From assembly GCA_028695415.1 (NCBI GenBank), contig JAQVIY010000001.1, positions 177,067 to 209,147 on the forward strand: a DNA stretch of 32,081 nt. Reading direction: 5' to 3'. A program made the translations under genes and the position numbers. Numbering within the stretch: position 1 is the stretch's first letter; every line of letters begins with the position of its first letter. This DNA comes from Minisyncoccota bacterium. GTDB lineage: Bacteria > Patescibacteriota > Minisyncoccia > Phycocordibacterales > Phycocordibacteraceae. The notes below the pieces were generated by a model. The model saw nothing but the letters and a program-made list of their open reading frames with translations, had not been told where the DNA came from and ran no database searches. Below, piece by piece: positions 15,008-22,114 of the stretch.

Positions 15008-15298
15008 ATGGCACCGCATCTTGTAGGTGTAGTGACGATGATTCTTGCAGGAGCAATGGCCCTCATTGCGCTACCAAGACAAATCGTAAAGAATCACAGA
15101 GACAACCGTGTCGGTATTGACTGGTGGATTATAGTTCTCTCTTTCGGCGTGTATGCATCGAGGGCGTTGTACGGTTTTCTCATCGGGAGCTACTTCATTA
15201 TGGTGCCCGACATCTTGGGAACCATATTCTCATCAGTTCTCCTCTACCAACTCCTCGTGAAGCCTCGCATACGGTTTATCGAGAGACTGGGATGCTAG
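15008..15298 (+). CDS. PQ-loop / SemiSWEET-like small membrane protein
   Basis: The 96-aa protein has three membrane segments (about 4-22, 38-56, 63-83). The first ends in ALPRQIVKNHRDNRVG, which resembles the PQ-loop LPQIxKxxxxKS(V)G of SemiSWEET-type transporters, here with R in place of Q's neighbour (LPRQ). SemiSWEETs are three-helix half-transporters that dimerise to move small sugars; the substrate here is unknown. It has a strong promoter, a 30-40 nt leader and AAGGAG 5 nt before the ATG. That is unlike its neighbours, which mostly lack Shine-Dalgarno sequences. A terminator follows the stop. It may be an independently regulated or acquired single-gene unit. Confidence 0.7.
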   Translation: MAPHLVGVVTMILAGAMALIALPRQIVKNHRDNRVGIDWWIIVLSFGVYASRALYGFLIGSYFIMVPDILGTIFSSVLLYQLLVKPRIRFIERLGC

Positions 15299-15350
15299 AA
15301 ACTATTATTGCTGCTCGGAAGCTGTCTGCTTCTCGAGCAGTTTCCTTTTT
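15298..15350 (+). terminator. Intrinsic terminator after the SemiSWEET-like gene
   Basis: A stem built of GAAACT/AGTTTC, GCTCG/CGAGC and GAAGC/GCTTC (with internal loops) is followed by CCTTTTT. It begins at the stop codon and lies 8 nt from the convergent mreB2 stop. Confidence 0.75.
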
Positions 15351-15357
15351 ATACAAT

Positions 15358-16383
15358 TTATTGTTTCGCCAATATCGATTTCTGGTAGGTATTCAAATGC
15401 TTGAGCGCGATGCCGGTACCGCGCGCAACACAGAAGTACGGGTCTGTCCCTAGCTTCGCGACGACGCCGGTACGACGGAACACGAGTTCGGGCATTTGGC
15501 GGAGCTGTGAGGAGCCGCCGGTGAGGATGATGCCATTATCGATGATGTCGGCGGCGAGCTCGGGCGGCGTATCCTGGAGCACCTTGCGTATCGCCTGCGT
15601 CATCTCGCGCAGCTCGCGCGTCATCGCCTGTACGATGTCGTTGGTAGAAAGTTCGACGGTGCGCGGGAGGCCGCTCATCAGATCGCGTCCTTTTATCGGC
15701 AAAGCGAGCTCCTCGTTCAAGGGCACCGCCGCACCTATCTTTATCTTGATCTCCTCGGCGGTTTTATCGCCAATAGCGAGATTGTGCTGCTTCTTGATGT
15801 GGTCGACTATCGCGCGGTCAAGCCGGTCGCCCGCGCACTTCACCGAGGTCGAGGCGACGATGCCCCCCAAGGAAATCACCGCAACATCGATAGTGCCGCC
15901 GCCGATGTCGGCGACCATGCGCCCCATTGGCTCATGGATGGGAATGCCCGCACCGATGGCGGCAAGGATAGGCTCCTTCACCACGAATGCATTTTTCGCC
16001 CCAGCCTTGAGCGCCGCCTCGATAACCGCGCGCTTCTCGGTACTCGTCACTCCCGCAGGCACCGATACGAGCACGGTCGGCTTGAACGGATTTCTCCCGA
16101 GCGCCTTGCGTATAAAGTAGCGAAGCATCGCCTCGGTCACGCGATAGTCTGCTATGACGCCGTCCTTCATTGGACGATACGCGATGATGTCGTCGGGTGT
16201 GCGGCCTATCATCTGCTTCGCCTCTGCGCCGATAGCGAGGATCTTGTTCCCGCCGAACTTACCGTGCGCCTTCCCTACCGCAACCACCGACGGCTCGTTG
16301 ATGACGACTCCTTTATTCGGGACGAATACCAGGACATTCGTCGTACCAAGGTCAATACCGAGCTTTGGAGAGAAGAAAGACAT
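15358..16383 (-). CDS. Second MreB/Mbl-type actin homologue
   Basis: This 341-aa actin-fold protein shows phosphate-1 KLGIDLGTTNVLVFVPNKGVVINEPSVVAV (7-36), phosphate-2 MVADIGGGTIDVAVISL and the adenosine motif ILTGGSSQLRQMPELVF. It differs clearly from the mreBCD-linked copy, so it is a paralogue rather than a duplicate. The track start (16713) runs through murA; MSFFSPKLGIDLG at 16383 is the natural start. The gene is divergent from murA with a 25-nt gap that holds overlapping -10 elements. The link to murA suggests a wall-synthesis role. Confidence 0.92.
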   Translation of the reverse strand: MSFFSPKLGIDLGTTNVLVFVPNKGVVINEPSVVAVGKAHGKFGGNKILAIGAEAKQMIGRTPDDIIAYRPMKDGVIADYRVTEAMLRYFIRKALGRNPFKPTVLVSVPAGVTSTEKRAVIEAALKAGAKNAFVVKEPILAAIGAGIPIHEPMGRMVADIGGGTIDVAVISLGGIVASTSVKCAGDRLDRAIVDHIKKQHNLAIGDKTAEEIKIKIGAAVPLNEELALPIKGRDLMSGLPRTVELSTNDIVQAMTRELREMTQAIRKVLQDTPPELAADIIDNGIILTGGSSQLRQMPELVFRRTGVVAKLGTDPYFCVARGTGIALKHLNTYQKSILAKQ

Positions 16384-16391
16384 GTGCCGTA

Positions 16392-16401
16392 ATGGTACAC
16401 T
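16392..16401. promoter_or_regulatory. Overlapping divergent -10 elements of mreB2 and murA
   Basis: On the minus strand TACCAT (16392-16397) lies 8 nt before the mreB2 ATG. On the plus strand TACACT (16396-16401) lies 7 nt before the first murA ATG. The two hexamers share bases, so the promoters probably compete for RNA polymerase. Confidence 0.45.
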
Positions 16402-16408
16402 ACCTCGT

Positions 16409-17713
16409 ATGCAAGGAGAAATGAACTTCATTATCGAGGGCGGTAAGCCGCTCTCGGGCACCGTCGAGACCAGTCGGTCTAAGAACGGCGCGGTCGCCCT
16501 CCTGGCCGCCTCGCTCCTCAATCGCGGTACAACGACGCTGCAGAATGTGCCGAGAATCGAGGAGGTGAACCGCCTTATCGAAGTGCTTCGCTCACTCGGC
16601 GTCTCGGTCGAATGGAAGAATGCCGACGTCGTCATCACGCCGCCCGAGAATATATCTCTTGCTACTATCGACCGCGCAGCGGCGATGCGCACGCGCAGCA
16701 TCCTCATGTTCATCGGCCCTCTGGTTCATCTCTTCAAGGAGTTCGAGCTCCCGCAGTCGGGCGGCTGTACGCTCGGTATCCGCACTGTCCGCCCCCACTT
16801 TATGGCGCTTGAGAAATTCGGCGTCTCGATCGAGACTCGCTCCGATAATTATCAGATAACGCACACGAAGCTCGTCCCCGCCGAAGTCGTGCTCTATGAG
16901 TCGAGCGACACCGCGACGATAAACGCACTCTTCGCCGCCGCGCGCATCGCGGGGACGAGCGTTATCAAATATGCGTCGGCGAATTACCAGGTGCAGGAGG
17001 TATGCGGTTTCCTGCGCGCGCTCGGTGTCGGTATCGACGGGCTTGGTACCACGACGCTCACGATACGCGGCGTCGCCGATATCAAGACGAATATTTCATA
17101 CAGTGTCGCCGAAGACCCGACTGATGCGATGTTCTTTATCGCGGCGGCAATAGTAACCGGCTCCGCCGTCACTATTGCCGCCGCGCCGATCGAATTCCTC
17201 GAAGTCGAACTTCTGTTGCTCGAAAAAATGGGGCTCCAGTATTCCCTCTCAAATCAGCGCGTCTCGGAAAATGGCATCACGAAGCTCGTCGACATTTCTC
17301 TCAAACCCTCCGAGCTCATCGCCTTCCCCGAAAAGATACATGCGCGGCCTTATCCCGGGCTCAATATCGATAATCTCCCGTTCTTCGCGGTTATCGCAAC
17401 TCAAGCGAAAGGAAAAACGCTCATTCACGATTGGGTCTACGAGAAGCGCGCTATTTATTACACCGACCTCGATAGACTCGGTGCGACCACGAACCTCTTC
17501 GACCCACACCGCATCTCTATTGAGGGTCCGACGCGGCTCAAGGCGGCCGAGGTTATCTGCCCGCCCGCGCTCCGCCCCGCAACCATCATCTTGGTCGGCA
17601 TGCTGGGCGCCAAGGGCCGCTCGGTGCTCCGCAATGTCTATTCGATAAATCGCGGCTACGAAGACATCGTGCATCGTCTCCAAACACTCGGCGCACATAT
17701 CGAATCGGCGTAA
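16409..17713 (+). CDS. murA: MurA, UDP-GlcNAc enolpyruvyl transferase
   Basis: MurA transfers enolpyruvate from PEP to UDP-GlcNAc, the first committed step of peptidoglycan synthesis. The protein is about 434 aa with the inside-out barrel repeats: MNFIIEGGKPLSGTVETSRSKNGAVALLAASLL, then MRTRSILMFIGPLVHLFKEFELPQSGGCTLGIRTVRPHFMALEKFG, and LNIDNLPFFAVIATQAKGKTLIHDWVYEKR. The conserved K-N pair of the family (SKNGAV) is present. The fosfomycin-target Cys loop reads QSGGCTLGIRTVRPH, with Cys kept. The start is uncertain: ATG 16409 would be leaderless, while ATG 16421 gives the family-like MNFIIEGG but its GGAG is only 2 nt away. Confidence 0.94.
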   Translation: MQGEMNFIIEGGKPLSGTVETSRSKNGAVALLAASLLNRGTTTLQNVPRIEEVNRLIEVLRSLGVSVEWKNADVVITPPENISLATIDRAAAMRTRSILMFIGPLVHLFKEFELPQSGGCTLGIRTVRPHFMALEKFGVSIETRSDNYQITHTKLVPAEVVLYESSDTATINALFAAARIAGTSVIKYASANYQVQEVCGFLRALGVGIDGLGTTTLTIRGVADIKTNISYSVAEDPTDAMFFIAAAIVTGSAVTIAAAPIEFLEVELLLLEKMGLQYSLSNQRVSENGITKLVDISLKPSELIAFPEKIHARPYPGLNIDNLPFFAVIATQAKGKTLIHDWVYEKRAIYYTDLDRLGATTNLFDPHRISIEGPTRLKAAEVICPPALRPATIILVGMLGAKGRSVLRNVYSINRGYEDIVHRLQTLGAHIESA

Positions 17714-17727
17714 CATACGCCGATTCG
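17701..17727. other. Perfect 12-bp hairpin across the murA stop codon
   Basis: CGAATCGGCGTA-ACA-TACGCCGATTCG is perfectly paired, with the TAA stop in the loop region. There is no T-tail on either strand. It probably marks or protects the murA mRNA 3' end. Confidence 0.7.
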
Positions 17728-17758
17728 TGCTCCGAAATCGCTTTGTCGCGGCGCACGT

Positions 17759-17764
17759 TATACT
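17759..17764 (+). promoter_or_regulatory. -10 element directly before the 94-aa gene
   Basis: TATACT ends 6 nt before the ATG at 17771, with no Shine-Dalgarno sequence between. No convincing -35 is visible. Confidence 0.4.
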
Positions 17765-17770
17765 TTACCT

Positions 17771-18055
17771 ATGAAATCCATCGGCGAGATGATGCCCGAG
17801 TTCGAGAAACGCGCGGCGGCGGCACCGAAGGGCAGGAAACGGCTCACCGAGCGCGGCGAGCTCATGCGCTTCTTCCTCCGCCACCTGAACTATTCGCGTA
17901 AGCAGGACGGTCTCGCACCGATGACGATGGCCCACCTCGGCACTGTACTCGAACAGATTCCGACAAAAGATTTGTACTATCTGAAGAGCGTCTGCAGTCA
18001 GGCAAAGAGCTTTAGTAAAAAATTCTGGTGGGAGCTCGACCCGACAAAGCACTAA
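17771..18055 (+). CDS. Small basic hypothetical protein between murA and def
   Basis: I do not recognise a named family. The 94-aa protein is soluble, helical and basic: MKSIGEMMPEFEKRAAAAPKGRKRLTERGELMRFFLRHLNYSRKQDGL, then a segment LGTVLEQIPTKDLYYLKSVCSQAKSF and WWELDPTKH at the end. No membrane segment or metal site is seen. The compact charged and aromatic composition suggests nucleic-acid or protein binding, but that is a guess. TATACT 6 nt upstream suggests its own leaderless transcript. The regular codon use and clean spacing support a real gene. Confidence 0.7.
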   Translation: MKSIGEMMPEFEKRAAAAPKGRKRLTERGELMRFFLRHLNYSRKQDGLAPMTMAHLGTVLEQIPTKDLYYLKSVCSQAKSFSKKFWWELDPTKH

Positions 18056-18090
18056 CGATAGGCCATCTTTATTTTGTTGTGCCGCTGGGC

Positions 18091-18096
18091 TATACT
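18091..18096 (+). promoter_or_regulatory. -10 element directly before def
   Basis: TATACT ends 7 nt before the def ATG. TTTATT lies 17 nt upstream and could be a -35. This supports the 18104 start and a leaderless def-fmt message. Confidence 0.45.
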
Positions 18097-18103
18097 AGGC
18101 AAC

Positions 18104-18640
18104 ATGAAAGAAATCGTGCAAGATGGCGCAACGGTATTGCGCGGCGAGGCGAAGCCCGTCCCCGAAGATATGTTCGGGACGCCGGTACTCGCGCAGATTA
18201 TCAGCGACATGAAAGAGTCGCTCGACCCCGAACTCGAGGGTGTCGCTATCGCCGCGCCACAGATAGCCGTCCCGTACCGCATCTTCGTCGTGCGAAAGGA
18301 TCGTACGCTCCCCTTGCCGCCGATTGAGGAAAATGAGACTATCCCGCCGCCACCTCCACCCTCTTACGAGGTTTACATCAACCCCGAGATAGTGAAGACC
18401 TCGCGACGGCGAGCGAAGATGGACGAAGGCTGTCTCTCGGTGCGCGGCGTCTACGGCACGACCAAGCGGCACGAACGCGTAACGGTGCGTGCGAGAAATG
18501 AAGACGGTTCGCGCTTCGAACGCGGCGGTGGTGGTATTATGGCGCAAATATTTGAACACGAGATAGATCACCTCAACGGAATTCTTTTCATTGACCACGC
18601 CGAACACCTAATCGAGATCAAGCATGCCGTCCCTCAATAA
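18104..18640 (+). CDS. def: Peptide deformylase
   Basis: This enzyme removes the N-formyl group from nascent proteins. It has 178 aa. The three metal-site motifs are present: GVAIAAPQIAVPYRIFVV (motif 1, GxGxAAPQ with Val-Ala-Ile in place of Gly-x-Gly), DEGCLSVRG (motif 2, metal-ligand Cys) and HEIDHLNGILFIDH (motif 3, HExxH). An unusual acidic and proline-rich insert (EENETIPPPPPPSYE) follows motif 1; consecutive prolines of this kind would normally need EF-P. The stop overlaps the fmt start by 17 nt. It acts with fmt in the same formyl-Met cycle. Confidence 0.94.
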   Translation: MKEIVQDGATVLRGEAKPVPEDMFGTPVLAQIISDMKESLDPELEGVAIAAPQIAVPYRIFVVRKDRTLPLPPIEENETIPPPPPPSYEVYINPEIVKTSRRRAKMDEGCLSVRGVYGTTKRHERVTVRARNEDGSRFERGGGGIMAQIFEHEIDHLNGILFIDHAEHLIEIKHAVPQ

Positions 18641-19469
18641 TTCTCGGGATCTTCGACAATCGCATAAATTTATATACTTCGGTACACCGACGGTCGCGAG
18701 CGAGACGCTCGCGACCCTTATCGAACACGGCTTCGCACCCGTGCTCGTCGTGACTTCTCCTGATGCGCCGCGCGGACGCGGGCTTATCCTCACCCCCTCG
18801 CCAACTAAAGTGCTCGCGCTTGAGAAAGGCATTCCCGTCCTTACGCCCGAGAAGCTTGATACGGAGGCGATTTCCGCTATTGCCGCCTACGAAGCTGAGT
18901 ATGGAGTCTGTGTTGCCTACGGCAAGATATTCCCTGAAGAACTCATCCGTACCTTCCCGAAAGGAATACTCAATATCCATTATTCGCTTCTCCCGAAATA
19001 TCGCGGCGCAACGCCGCTTGAGACCGCGCTCCTTGCGGGCGAACACGAGACCGGGGTGACGATACAGAAGATGGTGAAGGAACTCGATGCAGGCAACATC
19101 ATCGCACAGGAAGCAACGCCTATCGCTTCGAGCGAGACTGCGCGTGAGCTCCGTCCGCGTCTCATCGAGCTTGGGGCGCGTTTGCTTACTGAGACGCTCC
19201 CGGCATTTGAACGGGGCGAGATATCACCCGTGCCTCAGGACGCGTCACGCGCGACGCGTGCATACAAAATAAAAAAAGAAGACGGGCTCCTCTCGCTTGA
19301 TGCGTCTCCCGAGGAGAATTGGAACAAGTACCGCGCCTATGCTGACACTATCGGCACCTATTTCATGCAAAACGGAAAGCGCGTGAAGGTGACAAAAGCG
19401 GAATTCACTCGTGGTGAGTTTCGCATTTTGCGCGTCATACCCGAGGGTAAACGCGAGATGGATTTCTAA
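18624..19469 (+). CDS. fmt: Methionyl-tRNA formyltransferase
   Basis: Fmt formylates Met-tRNAi using 10-formyl-THF. It has 281 aa. The N-terminal catalytic domain has FIYFGTPTVASETLATLIEHG and the signature NIHYSLLPKYRGATPLETALLAGEHETGVTIQKMVKELDAGNII, in which N-x-H plus the later Asp (LDAGNI) form the active site. The C-terminal OB-type domain is present but short, so the protein is about 30 aa below the usual 310. It overlaps def and shares its transcript. Its stop overlaps the convergent HPF gene stop by 3 nt. Confidence 0.94.
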   Translation: MPSLNNSRDLRQSHKFIYFGTPTVASETLATLIEHGFAPVLVVTSPDAPRGRGLILTPSPTKVLALEKGIPVLTPEKLDTEAISAIAAYEAEYGVCVAYGKIFPEELIRTFPKGILNIHYSLLPKYRGATPLETALLAGEHETGVTIQKMVKELDAGNIIAQEATPIASSETARELRPRLIELGARLLTETLPAFERGEISPVPQDASRATRAYKIKKEDGLLSLDASPEENWNKYRAYADTIGTYFMQNGKRVKVTKAEFTRGEFRILRVIPEGKREMDF

Positions 19470-19828
19470 CGGCCGAAGCGAAGCATCTCCTTGACCTTCG
19501 CGTGGCCGCGCTTCCAGAGCGTGCGCGTGCGCCCGCGCGCGTGCCGTATTTCAGCCTCAAGTTCGCTCCGCACCCTGTCTGCCGCGCTCTCAGCGCTCGG
19601 CTTCACTGCTTCGGCGTGATACACCCTATCGTTCACGACAAGCCGCGCGACGAGCCGCGTCGGCTCTGACGACCGTCCTTCAGGCGGCGCCTCCTCAAGT
19701 TCTATCTCAAGCAATGCCCGCTCGCCTTCTTCACCAAGGAGTCGAAGCGGGGCGGCGAGTTTCTCTTCGAGCAATCTTTCTGTCTGGGGAGAGAGCTGGT
19801 ATTTCGTCGCCTTGATAGTTATGTTCAT
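19466..19828 (-). CDS. HPF/RaiA-type ribosome hibernation factor (short form)
   Basis: The 120-aa protein starts MNITIKATKYQLSPQTERLLEEKLAAPLRLL, matching the beta-alpha opening of the S30AE (HPF/YfiA) fold. ARLVVNDRVYHAEAVKPSAESAADRVRSELEAEIRHAR then matches the second strand-helix unit. These proteins bind the decoding region of the 30S subunit and inactivate ribosomes in stationary phase. It lacks the C-terminal dimerisation domain of long HPF. The basic tail (RTRTLWKRGHAKVKEMLRFGR) could contact rRNA. It is last in the minus-strand set grx-DUF167-hpf. Confidence 0.8.
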   Translation of the reverse strand: MNITIKATKYQLSPQTERLLEEKLAAPLRLLGEEGERALLEIELEEAPPEGRSSEPTRLVARLVVNDRVYHAEAVKPSAESAADRVRSELEAEIRHARGRTRTLWKRGHAKVKEMLRFGR

Positions 19829-19838
19829 ATGAGAAAAG

Positions 19839-20057
19839 TCAGCTGCTAATACTTATCATTTTAGCGCGAGAACGATGTCCTGTCAGGATACGCACCTTGC
19901 CTAAAGGCTTCCCTACCCGTAGCGCGATGAGCTCGCGTACGCGATTATTCGCGCGGTTCCCTGTCGCCGGCTCGCGAACCGAGATAAGGAGCGTCTCCCC
20001 TTTCTCCTCGACTTTCTCCTTCTTCGCGTCTGGCGTAACGAAAACTTTGAGGTACAT
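19839..20057 (-). CDS. DUF167 (YggU-like) family protein
   Basis: The 72-aa protein MYLKVFVTPDAKKEKVEEKGETLLISVREPATGNRANNRVRELIALRVGKPLGKVRILTGHRSRAKMISI fits the DUF167/YggU fold. It shows the conserved V-x-P-x-(A/S)-K opening, the EPAxxGxANxxxxxxLA helix and the GxxSRxK ending. The molecular role of the family is unknown. The start touches the glutaredoxin stop directly (no gap), so the two are probably co-translated. Confidence 0.85.
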   Translation of the reverse strand: MYLKVFVTPDAKKEKVEEKGETLLISVREPATGNRANNRVRELIALRVGKPLGKVRILTGHRSRAKMISISS

Positions 20058-20297
20058 TTATTTCTTCGCGTACTGTTCTTGCAGATACGCGACGATGTCG
20101 CTCGACTCATACATCTCGACCCCGCGCTCGCGGTCGACCAGGTAGGGTACTTGCCGCTTCCCTCCTCGTGCGACGAGCTCGGCAATTATCGCTTCGTCAG
20201 CGATATTTTTCTCCTCAAAGGTTACACCGAGATCGGCTCCAGTATCGAGCACCTTGTGGCAGAACGGGCAGCCCGTCTTTACATACAGAGTCAGCAT
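20058..20297 (-). CDS. Glutaredoxin-like thiol oxidoreductase
   Basis: This is a 79-aa thioredoxin-fold protein with the redox motif CPFC in LYVKTGCPFCHKVLDTGADLGVTFEEKNI (Cys10, Cys13). The cis-Pro loop is KRQVPYLVD, followed by YESSDIVAYLQEQY typical of glutaredoxins. It probably reduces disulfides in the cytoplasm. CPR bacteria often lack glutathione synthesis, so its electron donor is uncertain. It is first of three tightly packed minus-strand genes. Confidence 0.9.
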   Translation of the reverse strand: MLTLYVKTGCPFCHKVLDTGADLGVTFEEKNIADEAIIAELVARGGKRQVPYLVDRERGVEMYESSDIVAYLQEQYAKK

Positions 20298-20335
20298 ATC
20301 TATGAGAGTATCATACCGCTATCACCATTCCTCGA

Positions 20336-20364
20336 TTTACTTCCCTCGCTAAGCCTCGTACACT
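20336..20364 (+). promoter_or_regulatory. Promoter of the 94-aa membrane protein gene
   Basis: TTTACT (20336-20341), a 17-nt spacer and TACACT (20359-20364) end 6 nt before the ATG at 20371, so the transcript is predicted to be leaderless. Confidence 0.5.
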
Positions 20365-20370
20365 AAGGAT

Positions 20371-20655
20371 ATGGACATCTTGACCCTTTCGTTCGACGTT
20401 TTGATAGCTTTGTTGTCGCTGTGGGTGCTCGTGAAGTTGACCGGCTACGGCGGGCCTATCGGGCAGGCGCTCAACATGGTCGGCTACGGCATCATCACCA
20501 TTGGCGTCTCGCAATTCATCGAGACCGTCGGCCTCTACTTCTTGGGAGACGCGGGAATGGGCATCGTCGAGATAGTACATTTCTTCCATCATCTCGTTCT
20601 CCTTGCCGGTATGCTTCTTGTGTTCTTCGGATTCAAGAAATTGATGAACGAATAA
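20371..20655 (+). CDS. Small three-helix membrane protein, unknown family
   Basis: I do not recognise the family. The 94 residues contain three hydrophobic segments, about 4-24, 36-56 (VGYGIITIGVSQFIETVGLYF) and 65-88 (IVEIVHFFHHLVLLAGMLLVFFGF). The third carries HFFHH, three His residues near one membrane face that could bind a metal or haem; this is only a suggestion. It has its own promoter and ends directly against the convergent tspO stop. Confidence 0.7.
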   Translation: MDILTLSFDVLIALLSLWVLVKLTGYGGPIGQALNMVGYGIITIGVSQFIETVGLYFLGDAGMGIVEIVHFFHHLVLLAGMLLVFFGFKKLMNE

Positions 20656-21129
20656 TTAAGAGTTGAGAGCCCAGAGCGCGTAGTTCAAATATGAGGCGAA
20701 GCTGACCCAAGCGATATACGGCACGAGAAGCCACGCGGCCGGCTGAGACACTTTCGCGAATGTCCAAATCGTGGCAACTATCGAGAACCAAAGGAAAATG
20801 ATTTCGACAAACGCTGTCCCTAGAGCATGAAGGCCGAAAAAGATAATTGACCAAAGCGTATTGAGTATCAGCTGGCACGCGAATATGCCAACGGCGATTT
20901 TTACCCCTCTGCGATCAAATCCATTCTTCCAGACGAGGAACAGGGCGACGCCCATAAGAGCATAAAGCAGCGTCCACACCGGACCAAAGACCCAAGCTGG
21001 CGGATTAAGAACCGGTTTTGTAAGGGCGGCATACCAGGTCGGAATTGACGATACGGTAAAGACTGTCCCGATCACGCCCGCAAGCTCGGAAACTGCGACG
21101 GAGATAATGAGTTTGAGAGTGTTATTCAT
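20656..21129 (-). CDS. tspO: TspO/MBR (translocator protein) family
   Basis: TspO proteins are five-helix membrane proteins that bind porphyrins and affect stress responses; enzymatic porphyrin breakdown has been proposed. The 157-aa protein shows WYAALTKPVLNPPAWVFGPVWTLLYALMGVALFLVWKNG, the hallmark W-Y-x-x-L-x-K-P-x-x-x-P-P-x-W-x-F-x-P-V-W-x-x-L-Y segment. Four further helices follow, including the LNTLWSIIFFGLHALGTAFVEIIFLW region. The track start 21156 adds 9 residues; ATG 21129 is better placed, with TATCGT 8 nt upstream. Confidence 0.93.
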   Translation of the reverse strand: MNNTLKLIISVAVSELAGVIGTVFTVSSIPTWYAALTKPVLNPPAWVFGPVWTLLYALMGVALFLVWKNGFDRRGVKIAVGIFACQLILNTLWSIIFFGLHALGTAFVEIIFLWFSIVATIWTFAKVSQPAAWLLVPYIAWVSFASYLNYALWALNS

Positions 21130-21206
21130 ACTTGAAACGATACTCTGCTTCCCCACAATCGTCTACCTAAAGACTGCGCGGGACTGTCCTATGGAGATGA
21201 CTACCT

Positions 21207-21330
21207 AGGTAGCAAGGGCTACCATTGCCTTGCTACCTGATCAGCCCTCGCCGTGTGAAAGCTGTTCCCGCCTGTGAAGTATAGAAATGATGAACCGCCT
21301 CCTAACGGTTCATAGTTAGTGGCGGCTCAT
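21207..21330. other. Two strong stem-loops between tspO and the 152-aa gene
   Basis: The first is AGGTAGCAAGG/CCTTGCTACCT (21207-21238), perfect over 11 bp with a 10-nt loop. The second, at 21290-21330, can fold two ways: ATGAACCG/CGGTTCAT, or the longer ATGA-CCGC-CTAAC/GTTAG-GCGG-TCAT. The latter overlaps the 3' end of the 21316 gene. Neither has a T-tail. No gene is seen in 21130-21315. Confidence 0.55.
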
Positions 21331-21774
21331 AGAAAGTAACGGGAGCACTTCGCTGGCAAGGGGATCACCATAATCAACGAAACGCACCCTACCATCAAAT
21401 GTACACACATTGCAGTCATTGAAGAGGTCAGATCGTTGCAGGTGTGGCGGAAGCAACGGTTGTTCCTTGAGGAGATCCCTCATGGCATCTGGGTGCCCGA
21501 TTGGTTCTCCGCGAAGCATTACAATCACGAATCCCCAGACGTAACATCCTATGACTGGTGCAATTGGATATTCTGGATGTTCGCGAGAGATTTGCACCTC
21601 ACGGCGGTTTGCAATAATACCGCCAAATAGCGTCTCAAGAATCGTCTTGATGAGACTCCCTTCATACTTCTTGAACCGTTGTTTTAGCATCCCTTCAGAA
21701 TGAGCCCTGAGGAGGATGTAGAACGGAACAAGCGGTCTAATGGGGAATGCTATCTTTACAACCACGTCGCTCAT
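21316..21774 (-). CDS. Hypothetical protein with a kinase-like C-terminal motif
   Basis: I do not recognise the family with confidence. The 152-aa protein begins MSDVVVKIAFPIRPLVPFYILL. The C-terminal part reads HLQRSDLFNDCNVCTFDGRVRFVDYGDPLASEVL, which recalls the end of the catalytic loop and the D-[FWY]-G/D motif of aminoglycoside-phosphotransferase-like kinases (N...DGxxxxVDYGD). It is much shorter than those enzymes and shows no clear ATP-binding lobe, so it may be a fragment or a different fold. The track start 21858 is a TTG adding 28 residues; ATG 21774 is used here. Confidence 0.55.
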   Translation of the reverse strand: MSDVVVKIAFPIRPLVPFYILLRAHSEGMLKQRFKKYEGSLIKTILETLFGGIIANRREVQISREHPEYPIAPVIGCYVWGFVIVMLRGEPIGHPDAMRDLLKEQPLLPPHLQRSDLFNDCNVCTFDGRVRFVDYGDPLASEVLPLLSMSRH

Positions 21775-21940
21775 TATGATAACGAGACGTGTACATCCTG
21801 TCTTTATTTGCACGATGACCTCCCGTATCACTTGATTGAACAGATATGCCCGAAACAACAGAGAGCTCTTTACGAGCCCGAACTAGATCTTATATACTAT
21901 GAATAATATGCACTGTCAAATCTAGCTCCGTGAGAACATC

Positions 21941-21980
21941 ACACGGGAGCCTCCCCGGCCTCCTTCTCCGCAGAGTAAAA
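21941..21980. repeat. Copy A of an approximately 40-bp motif (copy B at 29923)
   Basis: The segment from ACACGGGAGCCTCCC to CAGTAAAA-like AGAGTAAAA closely resembles 29923-29962 in sequence and length. On the minus strand both encode a similar run of residues ending in a stop (FYSAEKEAGEAPV versus FYCSAEEAWEASV). The region 21775-22059 contains no gene I can support. Confidence 0.45.
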
Positions 21981-22059
21981 TTGTCGAACCTTGATATAAA
22001 AGGAACCCTGCAGCGTGGACACGCGACGCGGGGGCTCAAGGTCCAGTGCTTGTTTGGAT

Positions 22060-22094
22060 AAATAAAAAAGAGCCGCTCGCAACATACGAGCGGC
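22060..22094 (-). terminator. Terminator of the restriction-modification/DUF2130 operon
   Basis: On the minus strand GCCGCTCG-7 nt-CGAGCGGC is followed by TCTTTTTTATTT. It lies 20 nt after the stop of the 22115 ORF, supporting that ORF as the true end of the operon. Confidence 0.9.
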
Positions 22095-22114
22095 CCATGA
22101 ATGGTGAATCCAGA

